Part shown: positions 42,241-52,052 of the stretch, one piece after another
How positions within the stretch are numbered: position 1 is the first letter of the stretch
How the letters are laid out: each line of letters starts with the position of its first letter
From: Flavimobilis marinus
GTDB lineage: Bacteria; Actinomycetota; Actinomycetes; Actinomycetales; Cellulomonadaceae
Direction: 5' to 3'
Assembly (NCBI RefSeq): GCF_900113055.1
Contig: NZ_FONZ01000004.1
Span: 62,001-126,000 of the forward strand
Length of the DNA: 64,000 nucleotides
Program-made: the position numbers and the translations under genes
The notes under the pieces: generated by a model
Told to the model about the DNA's origin: nothing
Seen by the model: only the letters and a program-made list of their open reading frames with translations
The model's database searches: none

Positions 42241-44220
42241 GTGACCTGGACGGCGATGCTCGGCCCCACGCTCCTCCTCGCGACGGCCGTGGTGCTCCCG
42301 GGGACGGTGGTGCTGCGCCTGCTCGGCGTGCGCGGCGTCCTCGCGCTCGGCGGTGGGCCCGCCGTGTCGGTCGCGGTCTACGCCGTGCTCGCGATCGTGG
42401 CGAACCTCGCCGGGATCGCGTGGGCGTGGCCCCCGGTGCTCGCGGGCTGGGTCCTCGTCGCCGTCGTGGCCGCCGTGCTCGGTCGCTGGGCGCGGGGGTG
42501 CCTCGGGGCCCTCGCGGAGCCGTCTCCGCGAGGCCGCACCGCAAGCCTGCTCGCGCTCACCTTCGTCGTGGCCGCGGCGCTGCTGGCCGTCCCGATCGCC
42601 GTCGGCATGGGCTCGCCGGGCGCGCTGCACCAGCACTGGGACTCCGTGTTCCACGCCAACGGGGTGCAGGCGATCCGGGACACCGGCAACGCCTCGACGC
42701 TGGGCGCCATGGCACCCCTGTTCGGCGACATCGGGCCGCGCTTCTACTATCCGGCGGCGTGGCACGGCCTCGTCGCGCTCGTGCCCGCGAGCGTGGCCGT
42801 CGCCGCCAACGCGTCCACGTTCGTCCTCGGTGTCCTCGCGTGGCTGCTGGGCATGGGAGCCCTGGGCCGCGTCGTCCTGAGGACCTGGACGGGCGCGGGC
42901 CTCACGCTCGTCGTGGCCGCCGGCTTCGGTGCCTTCCCGGCGGTGATCCTCGCGACCCTCGCGCAGTGGCCGTTCGGCGCGGCCATCGCTCTCGTCCCCG
43001 GTGCGCTCGCCCTGCTGATCGCCGGCACCCGCGGCGCGCACGGCCGCGGGCGCGTGGTCGCCGTGCTCGCCGTCGCCGTGGCCGTCGGGGGTGTGGTCCT
43101 CGCGCACGGCTCAGGGCTGTTCTCGTTCCTCCTGGTCGCCGGCCCCTATGTCGTCGTCGCGGCCGTGCGGTGGGGTCGCACCCAGTGGAGCGGCGGACGC
43201 CGGCGCGCCGTGCTCGCCCTCGCCGTCGGGAGCGGGCTGGTGCTGCTGGCCGCGCTCGTCGTCGTCCTGACCAGCCCCACGGTGCAGAACATGCTGCGGT
43301 TCGAGCGGAACGTCAACGCGTTCTACCCCGTCACGGCCTACCGCACGCTGACGGACCTGCCGTTGGCGGTGCCGTTCGTCGGCAACCTCCCGATCGCCGC
43401 ACTGACGATCCTCGGCGTGCTCGCCGTCCTGCGCAGCCCCGCCCGGCGCGAGCAGCTGCGCTGGCTCGTCGTCGCGTGGGGGGTTGTCATCGCGATGGTG
43501 GCGCTCGCGGCCGGGCCGGAGAACCCGCTGCGCATGCTCGCCGGGTTCTGGTACACGCAGTCGGCACGGATCGCCGCCGTGTACCCGGTGGTCGCCGCGC
43601 CGCTCGGCGCGCTCGGGCTGCTCGCAGCAGCGGCGTGGCTGCGCGCGCGGTTGCGCGAGGGACGTCTCCCACGCCTCGCGCCCCTCGGGGCCCGGCCCCT
43701 CCCGACCGTCGCCGCCCTGCTCGCCGGGATCGTCGTCGTCGCCACCGCGGGTTGGTACGCCCCGGCCAAGGCGGGCCGCTTCGCCGAGGCCTACGAGCCC
43801 GGACGGATCGCCTGGGGCACCATGCTGTCCGAGGAGGAGATCGCCCTCGTCCGCCGCCTCGAGACGACGACGCCCCCGGACTCGGTGATCCTCGGCGACC
43901 CGCACAACGGCGCGCCCTTCGCGTACTCGGTCGCGCACCGCCGGGCCGCCCTGCCGCAGCTCGGCACGTCCGGGATGTCCGAGTCCCAGGCCGTGCTCGC
44001 TGACCGCTTCTTCGCCCTGGGCGAGGACCCGGCCGTGTGCGACGCGGTACGCGACCTGGGCGTGACCCACTTCTACCTCGACACCGCGACCGTCGCCGAC
44101 GGCGCGAAGGTGAGCCCCTCGGCCCCCGGCCTGCAGCGGCTGCCCGCCACCGGCGTCGAGGAGGTCGACTCGGGCGGGACCGCGACCCTCTACCGCGTGA
44201 CGGGCTGCGGGCAGGGCTGA
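42241..44220 (+). CDS. polytopic membrane protein, DUF6541-like
   Basis: A 659-residue protein with roughly a dozen hydrophobic helices (about 1-500) and a soluble C-terminal domain of about 140 residues rich in conserved-looking loops (GDPHNGAPFAYSVAHRRAALPQLG). Long extracytoplasmic loop FHANGVQAIRDTGNAST...YYPAAWHGL sits between helices, a GT-C-like layout. DUF6541 proteins are actinobacterial and often near glycan genes; a lipid-linked-sugar transferase or polymerase role is possible but unproven. The GTG start is 7 nt after the dehydrogenase stop. Confidence 0.72.
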   Translation: MTWTAMLGPTLLLATAVVLPGTVVLRLLGVRGVLALGGGPAVSVAVYAVLAIVANLAGIAWAWPPVLAGWVLVAVVAAVLGRWARGCLGALAEPSPRGRTASLLALTFVVAAALLAVPIAVGMGSPGALHQHWDSVFHANGVQAIRDTGNASTLGAMAPLFGDIGPRFYYPAAWHGLVALVPASVAVAANASTFVLGVLAWLLGMGALGRVVLRTWTGAGLTLVVAAGFGAFPAVILATLAQWPFGAAIALVPGALALLIAGTRGAHGRGRVVAVLAVAVAVGGVVLAHGSGLFSFLLVAGPYVVVAAVRWGRTQWSGGRRRAVLALAVGSGLVLLAALVVVLTSPTVQNMLRFERNVNAFYPVTAYRTLTDLPLAVPFVGNLPIAALTILGVLAVLRSPARREQLRWLVVAWGVVIAMVALAAGPENPLRMLAGFWYTQSARIAAVYPVVAAPLGALGLLAAAAWLRARLREGRLPRLAPLGARPLPTVAALLAGIVVVATAGWYAPAKAGRFAEAYEPGRIAWGTMLSEEEIALVRRLETTTPPDSVILGDPHNGAPFAYSVAHRRAALPQLGTSGMSESQAVLADRFFALGEDPAVCDAVRDLGVTHFYLDTATVADGAKVSPSAPGLQRLPATGVEEVDSGGTATLYRVTGCGQG

Positions 44221-44233
44221 GGGAGACGCCCGG

Positions 44234-45061
44234 TCACGAACGGCGCCGGTAGATCGCCATGGTGACGGGGGCGAGCAGCGCCGTGAGGCTTGCCGAGGCG
44301 ATCAGGGCCCACGAGACCTGCGCGAGCGTCGCCGTGCCTGCCATCAGCCCGCGCACCGCGGTCGTCAGGTGGGACACGGGGTTGACGTCGACCCACGCAC
44401 GCAGGAGGTCCGGCATGGTCGCGGGGTCCACGAAGATGTTCGACGCGAACGTCAACGGCATGAGGATGAGCATCGACACGCCCATGACGGCGTTGGGGCT
44501 GCGCATCACGAGCCCGAGGATCACGAACGCCCAGCTGATCGCGAACGCGAACACGAGCAGCAGGCCGACGGCGGCGAGCACGCCCGTGACGCCGCCCGCG
44601 GGGCGGAAGCCGAGCGCCAGGCCGAGCCCGATCGTGATGGCCGACGCGACCGAGTAGCGCACCGTGTCGCCCAGCAGCGCCCCCACGATCGGCGCGGGCC
44701 GCCACACGGGCAAGGACCGGAACCGGTCGAACACCCCCTTGGTGATGTCCGTGTTGAGCGTGAAGCCCGTGTACACGGTCACCACGAGGACCGTCTGGAC
44801 GACGATGCCCGGGAGCAGGAACTGCAGGTAGGTGCCCGTGTCCCCGGCGATGGCCCCGCCGAACAGGTACGTGAACATGAGCGTGAAGATCACCGGGGTG
44901 AGCGTGACGTCGAACAGCTGCTCGGGGACGTGCTTGATCTTCAGCAGCGCCCGGTAGGCGAAGGTCATGGTGGCGCTCAGCGCGGAGGGTCGGGTCGGGC
45001 GCTCGGGCACCGCGACGGCGGCACGGAGCGCGTTGGTGCGTCGGGCGTCGAGGGTGGTCAT
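44234..45061 (-). CDS. ABC-2 type exporter permease (DrrB-like)
   Basis: A 275-residue permease with six helices starting near residue 55 ([21 protein letters not shown]), a conserved [20 protein letters not shown] cytoplasmic loop and the family [39 protein letters not shown] segment. Together with the DrrA-like ATPase it forms a drug or lipid exporter, as in daunorubicin resistance and phthiocerol lipid export. GGAGGAACG precedes the ATG, which overlaps the ATPase stop. Confidence 0.92.
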   Translation of the reverse strand: MTTLDARRTNALRAAVAVPERPTRPSALSATMTFAYRALLKIKHVPEQLFDVTLTPVIFTLMFTYLFGGAIAGDTGTYLQFLLPGIVVQTVLVVTVYTGFTLNTDITKGVFDRFRSLPVWRPAPIVGALLGDTVRYSVASAITIGLGLALGFRPAGGVTGVLAAVGLLLVFAFAISWAFVILGLVMRSPNAVMGVSMLILMPLTFASNIFVDPATMPDLLRAWVDVNPVSHLTTAVRGLMAGTATLAQVSWALIASASLTALLAPVTMAIYRRRS

Positions 45062-46056
45062 CGTCGTTCCTCCGGGGCTGTGGCTCTGGCGGCGTCGGCC
45101 TCGTCCGTCGCTGCGGGCTCGCCCGTGAGCGCGAGGAACACCTCGTCGAGGGTCGGCTGACCGAGCGAGAGCTCGGGCACGTCGATGCCGGCGTCGAGCA
45201 GCGCGGGCAGCACGTGCGCCGCGGCCTCGGTGCGGTCGTCGGCCACCCGGGCCTCGAGCGCCGCGGCGTCCGGCAGCAGGGTCACGGGCGTCCCGAGCAC
45301 CCGCTCCACGACGGCGGCGGCCTGCGCGCGACGGGTCGGGTCTGCCAGGCGCATCCGCACGGTGCCGGTGCCGACCGACGCCTTGAGCTGCGGCGCGGTG
45401 CCCTCCGCGATGACCCGCCCGTGATCGATCACGGCGATCCGGTCGGCGAGCTGGTCGGCCTCGTCCAGGTACTGGGTGGTCAGCAGCACGCTCGCGCCCT
45501 CGGAGACCAGGAGGCGCACGATGTCCCACACCTGGTTGCGGCTGCGGGGGTCGAGGCCCGTCGTCGGCTCGTCGAGGAACAGCACGGACGGGCTCATGAC
45601 GAGGGAGGCGGCCAGGTCGATGCGGCGACGCATGCCGCCCGAGTACGCCTTGACCTGCTTGTCCCGGGCCTCGCCGAGCTCGAACGCCTCGAGCAGCGCG
45701 ACGCCGCGCGCGCGAGCCTGCGGCGGCCGGAACCCGTACAGGCGGGCGATGACGACGAGGTTCTCGAGCCCCGTGAGGTCCTCGTCGACGGACGCGTATT
45801 GGCCCGTGAGCCCGACGACGGTGCGGACGTCGTGGGCGTCGGCGACGACGTCGTAGCCCAGGACGCGCGCGTGCCCGGCGTCCGGACGGAGCAGCGTGGC
45901 GAGCATCCGCACGACCGTGGTCTTGCCTGCGCCGTTCGGCCCCAGCAGCGCGTAGACGGACCCGGCGGGGATGGCGAGGTCGACGCCGTCGACCGCCGTG
46001 GTGTCACCGAAGTGCTTGACCAGTCCCGACGCCTCGACGGCGAGCGTGCCGGTCAT
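45058..46056 (-). CDS. daunorubicin-resistance-type ABC ATPase (DrrA-like)
   Basis: A 332-residue ATPase. Walker [10 protein letters not shown] is near residues 37-45, signature [15 protein letters not shown] and Walker [17 protein letters not shown] follow, and the last 100 residues form the DrrA-specific C-terminal domain ([31 protein letters not shown]). Its ATG overlaps the VOC-protein stop and its stop overlaps the permease start, so all three genes form one coupled unit. Confidence 0.94.
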   Translation of the reverse strand: MTGTLAVEASGLVKHFGDTTAVDGVDLAIPAGSVYALLGPNGAGKTTVVRMLATLLRPDAGHARVLGYDVVADAHDVRTVVGLTGQYASVDEDLTGLENLVVIARLYGFRPPQARARGVALLEAFELGEARDKQVKAYSGGMRRRIDLAASLVMSPSVLFLDEPTTGLDPRSRNQVWDIVRLLVSEGASVLLTTQYLDEADQLADRIAVIDHGRVIAEGTAPQLKASVGTGTVRMRLADPTRRAQAAAVVERVLGTPVTLLPDAAALEARVADDRTEAAAHVLPALLDAGIDVPELSLGQPTLDEVFLALTGEPAATDEADAARATAPEERR

Positions 46057-46451
46057 GCCGGCTCCATGGCCATGTGCATGACCTCCCACACGAACCCGTC
46101 GGGGTCGGTGAACGAGCGGCTGTACATGGGGCCGTCGGCCAGGGGGTCGCCCCACGCGCCTCCGCCGAGGGCGAGCGCGCGGGCGGAGAGGTCGTCGACC
46201 TCGGTGGGGCTCTCGGCGGACAGGCAGTAGATCGCGCGGGTGCCGTGCGCCTGCTCCGCGACCGGGCCGACGACGAAGTCCGCGAAGCGCGCCGGGGTCA
46301 GCAGCATCAGGTAGATGGTGGGGGAGACCACCACGGCGACGCTGTCCGGTCCGGTGTAGGCCTCCTCGATGCCGAAGCCGAGGCCCTCCCAGAATGCCCG
46401 GGACCGAGCGAGGTCGGTGACCGGGAGGTTGACGAAGATCATGCGGTCCAT
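46053..46451 (-). CDS. VOC-superfamily (glyoxalase/bleomycin-resistance-like) protein
   Basis: A 132-residue protein with two beta-alpha-beta-beta-beta units ([23 protein letters not shown] and [17 protein letters not shown]). Metal-binding candidates are present in the DPDGFVWEV strand. GAGGAG precedes the ATG. First gene of the operon with the DrrAB-like exporter, which suggests a resistance or detoxification theme, but the substrate cannot be assigned. Confidence 0.87.
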   Translation of the reverse strand: MDRMIFVNLPVTDLARSRAFWEGLGFGIEEAYTGPDSVAVVVSPTIYLMLLTPARFADFVVGPVAEQAHGTRAIYCLSAESPTEVDDLSARALALGGGAWGDPLADGPMYSRSFTDPDGFVWEVMHMAMEPA

Positions 46452-46597
46452 GGCGGGCTCCTCAGCGGCGGGTCGTGGTCGAGACGTGGGCGCGGTCGTG
46501 CGCCGTCACGAGGTCTGACTCGGCGCGCGGGCGGAACTCATCGGGGTCGGGCGGTTCGTCCGGATCGTCGGGTCTTCACTCTCGCCGGGGTGAGGCG

Positions 46598-46603
46598 TAG
46601 CGT
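46598..46603 (+). promoter_or_regulatory. -10 element of leaderless ECF sigma gene
   Basis: TAGCGT, 8 nt, ATG at 46612; no ribosome site. Confidence 0.55.
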
Positions 46604-46611
46604 CGGGGCGT

Positions 46612-47661
46612 ATGGGCGATCTCGAGAGCAACGAGGGGTTCGCGGCCCTCGTGGAGCCGCACCGGCGCGAGCTGCTCGCGCACTGCTACCGCATGCTCGG
46701 CTCCGTCCAGGACGCCGAGGACATGGTCCAGGAGACGTTCCTGCGCGCCTGGCGGGCCCAGGACGGGTTCGAGGGCCGCGCGTCGCTGCGGACGTGGCTC
46801 TACCGGATCGCGACCAACGTGTGCCTGACGGCGCTCGCGAGCAGCCCGCGCCGCCCGCTCCCGACGGGCCTGGGTCAGCCGCCCTCGGACCCGACCGGCC
46901 AGCTCGAGTCCCGGCCCGAGCTGCCGTGGCTCGAGCCGCTGCCGGACGAGCTGGTGTGGGGCAGACACGAGCCGGCGCCCGACGAGGAGGTCGTCAGCCG
47001 TGAGAGCGTGCGGCTCGCGTTCGTCGCGGCGCTGCAGCACCTCACCGCGCAGCAGCGCGCGGTGCTGATCCTGCGGGACGTGCTCGCGTGGTCCGCGGTC
47101 GAGGTCGCGGCGGCGCTCGACCTCTCGGTCGCGGCGGCGAACTCGAGCCTGCAGCGCGCGCGGGCGCACCTGGCGTCGGTGCGGGCCGGCCGGGCCGAGC
47201 GCGGCAGCGACCCGGTGGCGGGTGGCGGGCTGGTCGCCGAGTTCGCGCGCGCCTTCGAGAGCTACGACGTCGCGCGGATCGCCGAGCTCCTGACCGCCGA
47301 CGCGGTGTGGGAGATGCCGCCGTTCACGGGCTGGTACTCGGGCTCGGCCGAGATCGCGCGGCTCATCGAGACGCAGTGCCCGGCGTCGGGCCCCGGCGAC
47401 ATACGGATGGTGCGGACTGCCGCGAACGGCCAGCCGGTCCTGGCGCTGTACATGCGCGGCGACGACGGGGTGCACCGCGCGTTCCAGCTGCAGCAGCTGA
47501 CGGTGCGCGACGGGCGGGTCGCACACGTGGCCTGCTACTTCGACACCGCGCTGTTCGACGCGTTCGGGCTGCCGGCCGTCCTTCCGCCCGCAGGGTCAGC
47601 CGATCTGCTCCTGCGTCACGAGGCGGGCGCGGAGCGCGGGGTCCTCGCGCAGCCGGGCTGA
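46612..47661 (+). CDS. ECF sigma factor with SnoaL-like domain (TIGR02960/SigG, ECF56 type)
   Basis: A 349-residue sigma-70 family factor. Region 2 is [48 protein letters not shown], and region 4 is [44 protein letters not shown]. The C-terminal 130 residues are an NTF2/SnoaL fold ([28 protein letters not shown]). The DGGG and NPDKL motifs of ECF41 are absent, separating it from the sigma gene at 2.5 kb. The 3' end overlaps the convergent TIGR03089 gene by 66 nt. Confidence 0.91.
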   Translation: MGDLESNEGFAALVEPHRRELLAHCYRMLGSVQDAEDMVQETFLRAWRAQDGFEGRASLRTWLYRIATNVCLTALASSPRRPLPTGLGQPPSDPTGQLESRPELPWLEPLPDELVWGRHEPAPDEEVVSRESVRLAFVAALQHLTAQQRAVLILRDVLAWSAVEVAAALDLSVAAANSSLQRARAHLASVRAGRAERGSDPVAGGGLVAEFARAFESYDVARIAELLTADAVWEMPPFTGWYSGSAEIARLIETQCPASGPGDIRMVRTAANGQPVLALYMRGDDGVHRAFQLQQLTVRDGRVAHVACYFDTALFDAFGLPAVLPPAGSADLLLRHEAGAERGVLAQPG

Positions 47662-48396
47662 GTGGTCGGCGCCGCTCAGCACGACCGACGCGTCCGCAGC
47701 CCAGGCGCCCAGGCACTCCTGCAGCGCCGTCGCGAGCGGCGCGGGTGTCGCCTGGTCGGCGGACGCGCCCGTCGTCACGAGCGTCCGGGCGCCGGCGACG
47801 TGCCCGGTGGCGGCGGCCCACGCGAGCAGCTCGCCGTAGGTGACGCGGCTCTCCGCTGCGTCGTCGCCGTCCGCGCCGCTGCCGACAGCCCGGAGCGCCT
47901 GCTCGTCGTCACTCACGGGCGGCAGGTACCCGATCTGGTCGCCGAACGACATCACGGCGGCGGCGGCGTCCACCACCCCCGCGGGCAGCGGCTCCGCGCC
48001 GTCCCACCGGCGGGCGAGCCCGGGCAGCGCGACGGCGGCCACGAGCGGGACGCGCCCGGCCCACGCCGCCGGACGGTGCGTGAGGACGACCTCGGGCGCG
48101 GGTACCGCGACCGTGTCGTCGGGGTCGCTACCGACGCTGACCTCTGCCCCTGCGCACCACGCGCCGAGCGCCCACACGGCCGCGCGCCAGTGCACGGGCA
48201 GGTCGAGGAGCACCCGGGTGCCGGGCTCGACGTCGAGCTCCTCGACGAGCATGTTGGTGCACTTGGTTATCCAGTTGAGGAGCACGGCCCCCGACAGCTC
48301 GATGCGCTCGCCGTCGGGCCCGTACCAGGTCAGACGAGGTCGACCGGGATCGAGGGACAGGGGAGCGAGGGCGGCGACGATCGGTGAGGAGGCCAT
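47596..48396 (-). CDS. TIGR03089 family protein (acyl-CoA synthetase-like fragment fold)
   Basis: A 266-residue actinobacterial protein resembling the N-terminal half of AMP-binding enzymes: [66 protein letters not shown]. The adenylation P-loop and later motifs are not present, so catalysis by the usual route is doubtful. Family function is unknown. It is likely leaderless (TAGGCT, 6 nt, ATG) and its 3' end lies inside the convergent sigma gene. Confidence 0.85.
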   Translation of the reverse strand: MASSPIVAALAPLSLDPGRPRLTWYGPDGERIELSGAVLLNWITKCTNMLVEELDVEPGTRVLLDLPVHWRAAVWALGAWCAGAEVSVGSDPDDTVAVPAPEVVLTHRPAAWAGRVPLVAAVALPGLARRWDGAEPLPAGVVDAAAAVMSFGDQIGYLPPVSDDEQALRAVGSGADGDDAAESRVTYGELLAWAAATGHVAGARTLVTTGASADQATPAPLATALQECLGAWAADASVVLSGADHSARLREDPALRARLVTQEQIG

Positions 48397-48402
48397 GGGA
48401 CG

Positions 48403-48408
48403 AGCCTA
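48403..48408 (-). promoter_or_regulatory. -10 element of leaderless TIGR03089 gene
   Basis: TAGGCT on the minus strand, 6 nt before ATG at 48396. It is back-to-back with the whiB promoter region. Confidence 0.6.
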
Positions 48409-48445
48409 CGAGAGGCGCACAGCGAGATTTCCTAACACATCCGGC

Positions 48446-48474
48446 TTGACTATCGCGGATGACACGCGTGTAAT
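48446..48474 (+). promoter_or_regulatory. strong housekeeping-type whiB promoter
   Basis: TTGACT (48446-48451), 17-nt spacer, TGTAAT (48469-48474): near-consensus at both boxes and the best sigma-70-type promoter in the window. A GACAC, the core recognised by WhiA in Streptomyces, sits in the spacer. Confidence 0.7.
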
Positions 48475-48489
48475 TCCCCTAACGGAATT
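48472..48489 (+). promoter_or_regulatory. inverted repeat over the whiB transcription start
   Basis: AATTCC (48472-48477), CCTAAC, GGAATT (48484-48489). The dyad spans the end of the -10 and the expected start point, a repressor-like position. CCTAAC occurs again upstream at about 48431-48436. Confidence 0.45.
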
Positions 48490-48596
48490 CGTGATGCTCG
48501 TGATCATCGCTGCGGCGCACACCGACCTTCGCCACGGAACTACACGACACGACGCAGAAGCACCACGCCGACGCAGTCGCAACAGAGGGGCACAGC

Positions 48597-48920
48597 ATGT
48601 GGAACCTGCTCGATGACGACGGGGCCTTCCCCTCGGACGTGAGCCGACCCGTGGATGGTGTCGCGGCCGTGCTGCCGCTGTTCGGCGAGGACGCCGAGAC
48701 CGCGATGAGCTGGCAGGAGCGCGCGCTGTGCGCCCAGACCGACCCCGAGGCGTTCTTCCCCGAGAAGGGCGGCTCGACGCGCGAGGCGAAGAAGGTCTGC
48801 ACGAGCTGCGACGTCCGCTCCGAGTGCCTCGAGTACGCGCTCGCCAACGACGAGCGGTTCGGCATCTGGGGCGGCCTGTCGGAGCGCGAGCGTCGCAAGC
48901 TGAAGCGCCAGGTCGTCTGA
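48597..48920 (+). CDS. whiB2: WhiB-family iron-sulfur transcription regulator (WhiB2/WhmD-like)
   Basis: A 107-residue Wbl protein. The four iron-sulfur ligands are Cys45, Cys68, Cys71 and Cys77 (ALC, VCTSC, SEC), followed by the GIWGG turn (89-93) and the basic tail SERERRKLKRQVV. WhiB2/WhmD controls septation and sporulation-type division in actinomycetes through contact with the principal sigma factor. The identity as WhiB2 is supported by the downstream DUF3499-manB block, which neighbours whiB2 in mycobacteria. AGAGGGG precedes the ATG; there is no AT-hook, arguing against WhiB7. Confidence 0.93.
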   Translation: MWNLLDDDGAFPSDVSRPVDGVAAVLPLFGEDAETAMSWQERALCAQTDPEAFFPEKGGSTREAKKVCTSCDVRSECLEYALANDERFGIWGGLSERERRKLKRQVV

Positions 48921-48950
48921 CGCGTCGCCGGCCCTGGCCGTGCGAGCTCC

Positions 48951-51900
48951 ATGACTGAGCCCACCCCGACCCTGTCCCCGCGCAGCGCCGCACCGGACGT
49001 CACGGTGATCGTCGTGACGCGAGGCATGACGCCGTTCCTCCCGCACACGGTCGACGCCCTGACCGCGCAGGACACGGCTCCCGCGCGCGTCGTCGTCGTC
49101 GACGTCTCCGCCCAGACCGCGGTGCGTGCCGATGACCTGCCTGCGCTCGGGCGGCTGCGCTCCGACGGCGTGCGGGTCGACCTCGTGCCGGCGCCGCGTT
49201 CGACCAGCTTCGGCGGCGCGATCGAGCACGCGCGCGCCGAGCTCGACCTCGACTCCACCTGGTTGTGGCTGCTGCACGACGACTCCGCCCCGGAGCCCGC
49301 CGCCCTGCGGGCGCTCGTCCGGGCGGTCGAGCACAAGCCCTCGGTCGCGCTCGCGGGCGCGAAGCAGCGCGACTGGTGGGAGCCGGCGCGCTTGCTCGAG
49401 GTGGGCGTCCGCACCACTCCCGCCGGACGCCGCATGACCGGCATCGAGCTCGGTGAGGTCGACCAGGGGCAGCACGACGCCCGCGAGGACGTCCTCGCCG
49501 TCGGCCTCGCGGGGGCTCTCGTCCGCACCGCCGCATGGACGGCTCTGGGGGGCACGGATCCCGCGGTGGGCCCGTTCGGCGACAGCCTCGAGCTCAGCCG
49601 GCGCGCCCGGCGCGCGGGCTACCGCGTAATCGTCGTCCCGGGCGCGGCGGTGCGCCACGCGCAGGCGGGCCTGCGCGGCCTCCGCGACGACGAGGTCGAC
49701 GTCGAGGCGATGGACGCCCCGCGGGTGGACCCTGCGGAGGGGACCTACGGCGCACGCCGGGCAGCGACCTTGCACCTGCGCCTCGCCGGGACACACCCGC
49801 TGCTCGTGCCCCTGCACACGGTGGCGATGCTCGTGCTCGCCCCGCTCCGCGCGGGGTGGCACCTCCTGCTCAAGCGACCTCGCGGCGCGCGCGGCGAGGT
49901 TGGCGCTGCGGTCCGCGTCCTGCTGCGTCCTCGAGCCATGTGGCGGGCGCGCCGGCTCTCCCGGCGCACCGCGCAGCAGCCCCGCTCGAGCCTGCGACCG
50001 CTCGAGGCCGGCTGGCGCGACGTCTGGGCGGAGCAGCGGGACCTGCGCCTGGCGCGCGCCGAGGTCCGACGACACGCGGTCGCGACCGACCCGCTCGAAC
50101 GTGCCGAGCGCGCGGCGGCTCGGCGCCGACGGTGGGCAGCCACGGGCGGTGTCGTGATCGCGCTGGTCGCGCTCTCGGTGTGGTGGTTCGGTGCGGTGCT
50201 CGGTGCCCTCGCAGACGGCGGTCGGCTCGTCTCGGGGGCGCTGGCCCCGAGCGGCGCAGGCGCGAGCGACCTCGCCCGCCTCGTGCTCGACGGAGCGGGT
50301 CCGACCGCGGACGGTCATGCGACCTTCGGGCATCCCCTGCTCCTGGTCCTCGTCCCGCTCGCCGCCTTGGCCGCCGGATCCCTCCAGACCGCGCTGCACG
50401 TCCTGCTGGTCGCCGCGCCCGTGCTCGCGGGCCTGGGCGCGTGGAACGCGACGGCGATGGTGACCCGGTCGCTCGCGCTGCGCGCCATGGGCGCGCTCGC
50501 CTGGGCGACGGCGCCCGTCCTGGCGGCCGCCGTCGCGGCCGGTCACCTGGGCGGGGTGCTGGTGCACGTCGCCCTGCCGTGGGCCGTGTGGGGCCTGGTC
50601 CGCTCGGTGCGCGCGCCCGCGCACGCGCTCCGCCCCGGCGGGTCGCTCGCCGCCGCGGGCCTGGCCGGGCTCATGCTCGCCGTCGTGGTGGCAGGCGCGC
50701 CGGTCCTGCTCCCCGCCGTGGTCGTGCTCGTCGTCCTGGTCGCGGTGCTGGTGCGCGGAGCGCGCTGGCGGCTGCTCGCGACCCTGGTCCCGACCGCCGT
50801 CGCGCTCGTCCCTGCGGTCCTGCACGTGGCCGACGCCGGATGGGCCGGCTGGGAGACGCTGCTGCGGGACCCGACGCGTCCGGCGACGACGCCGGCGCCC
50901 CCGTGGCAGCTCGCGCTCGGCTGGCCCGGACCCCAGCACACCGACCTCCTCGAGCAGGTCGGCGTGCTCGGGCTCGGGGTGGTCGTCGTCCTGGTCGGCG
51001 TCACCGGGCTGCTGCGCGGCGGCGCCCTCGGGCGGCTCGCCCGGGCGGCCTGGGTGCTGGTGACCTTCGGTGTCGCGTCCGCGGTGGCTGCGACGCTCGT
51101 CGCCGGCGCGGCGCCGGGCGCCAGCGTGTCGTTCGTGCTGCTCGCCGCGGGTGCGGCCGCCGTCGCGGCCCTCGACGGCAGCGCGACGCGTGCGGCCGCG
51201 CACGCGTTCGGGTGGCGCCAGGTGGGGCTCGTGGCCCTCGGCGGGCTCGGGACCGCGGCGATCGTGGTGTCGCTGGCGACCGTGGGCCCGCGCGAGTCGC
51301 TCGCGGCAGGGTCGGGCGACGGGCTGCACGTCCTCGCGCACGACGCCCTGCCCGCCGTCGGGCGCCAGCTCCAGGAATCCCCCCGTGAGGCGCGGGTACT
51401 CGTGCTCGAGCCGGGGGAGGTGCTCCGATACCAGCGCTGGCACGAGGCCGGCCCCGAGCTCGTCGACCGGCTGGCGCTCACTCCCGGTCCGAGCGTTCCC
51501 GACCCTGCGCTCGGTCCGCTCGTGGCAGCGCTCGCGGCCGGCGTGGACCAGGACCCTGCCGTCCTCGACGGGCTCGGGACCGGGGCGGTCGTGGTCACGG
51601 GACCGGACGACGCGACCCGACGGGAGCTCGTGGCGCGGCTCGACACGACCGGGGTGCTCGAGCGCGTGACCGACGGCGACTTCGGCGTCCTGTGGCGTGT
51701 CGCCGGCGCGCCGTCCTGGGCGACCCTCGTGGCCGGTGAGGCCCGCACCCCCGTCCCCGCCGCGGACCACGCCGTCGCCGTCCCGCTCGGGAGCCTCGAC
51801 GTCGCGCCCGGCGGCACGCTCGTGCTCGCCGACGCCCCCGACCCGCGCTGGCGCGCGACGCTCGACGGTGAACGTCTCGCGCCGACGGAGGTGGCGGGAG

Positions 51901-52052
51901 CGCAAGCGTTCGTGGTGCCCGCCGCGACGGGCGACCTCCGGGTGTGGTTCGCGCCGGCGCCGACCTGGTGGCACGTCCTGGTCCTGGCGACGACGGCGGT
52001 CTACGCCCTGCTCGTGATCCCGGTACGACGACGTGGAGGTGGGTGGCGGTGA
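48951..52052 (+). CDS. large GT2 membrane glycosyltransferase
   Basis: A 1033-residue protein. Residues 10-260 are a GT2 domain (VTVIVVTRGMTPFLPHTVDALTAQD, LWLLHDDSAPEPAALRALV with the DD metal site, PFGDSLELSRRARRAGYRVIVVPGAAVRHAQAG). From about residue 270 a membrane segment and a basic stretch lead to a polytopic domain of some ten or more helices (about 395-790), ending with a soluble domain and a last helix. The layout resembles actinobacterial cell-wall glycosyltransferases, but the target is unknown. Thirty nt after whiB, so probably co-transcribed. Confidence 0.85.
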   Translation: MTEPTPTLSPRSAAPDVTVIVVTRGMTPFLPHTVDALTAQDTAPARVVVVDVSAQTAVRADDLPALGRLRSDGVRVDLVPAPRSTSFGGAIEHARAELDLDSTWLWLLHDDSAPEPAALRALVRAVEHKPSVALAGAKQRDWWEPARLLEVGVRTTPAGRRMTGIELGEVDQGQHDAREDVLAVGLAGALVRTAAWTALGGTDPAVGPFGDSLELSRRARRAGYRVIVVPGAAVRHAQAGLRGLRDDEVDVEAMDAPRVDPAEGTYGARRAATLHLRLAGTHPLLVPLHTVAMLVLAPLRAGWHLLLKRPRGARGEVGAAVRVLLRPRAMWRARRLSRRTAQQPRSSLRPLEAGWRDVWAEQRDLRLARAEVRRHAVATDPLERAERAAARRRRWAATGGVVIALVALSVWWFGAVLGALADGGRLVSGALAPSGAGASDLARLVLDGAGPTADGHATFGHPLLLVLVPLAALAAGSLQTALHVLLVAAPVLAGLGAWNATAMVTRSLALRAMGALAWATAPVLAAAVAAGHLGGVLVHVALPWAVWGLVRSVRAPAHALRPGGSLAAAGLAGLMLAVVVAGAPVLLPAVVVLVVLVAVLVRGARWRLLATLVPTAVALVPAVLHVADAGWAGWETLLRDPTRPATTPAPPWQLALGWPGPQHTDLLEQVGVLGLGVVVVLVGVTGLLRGGALGRLARAAWVLVTFGVASAVAATLVAGAAPGASVSFVLLAAGAAAVAALDGSATRAAAHAFGWRQVGLVALGGLGTAAIVVSLATVGPRESLAAGSGDGLHVLAHDALPAVGRQLQESPREARVLVLEPGEVLRYQRWHEAGPELVDRLALTPGPSVPDPALGPLVAALAAGVDQDPAVLDGLGTGAVVVTGPDDATRRELVARLDTTGVLERVTDGDFGVLWRVAGAPSWATLVAGEARTPVPAADHAVAVPLGSLDVAPGGTLVLADAPDPRWRATLDGERLAPTEVAGAQAFVVPAATGDLRVWFAPAPTWWHVLVLATTAVYALLVIPVRRRGGGWR

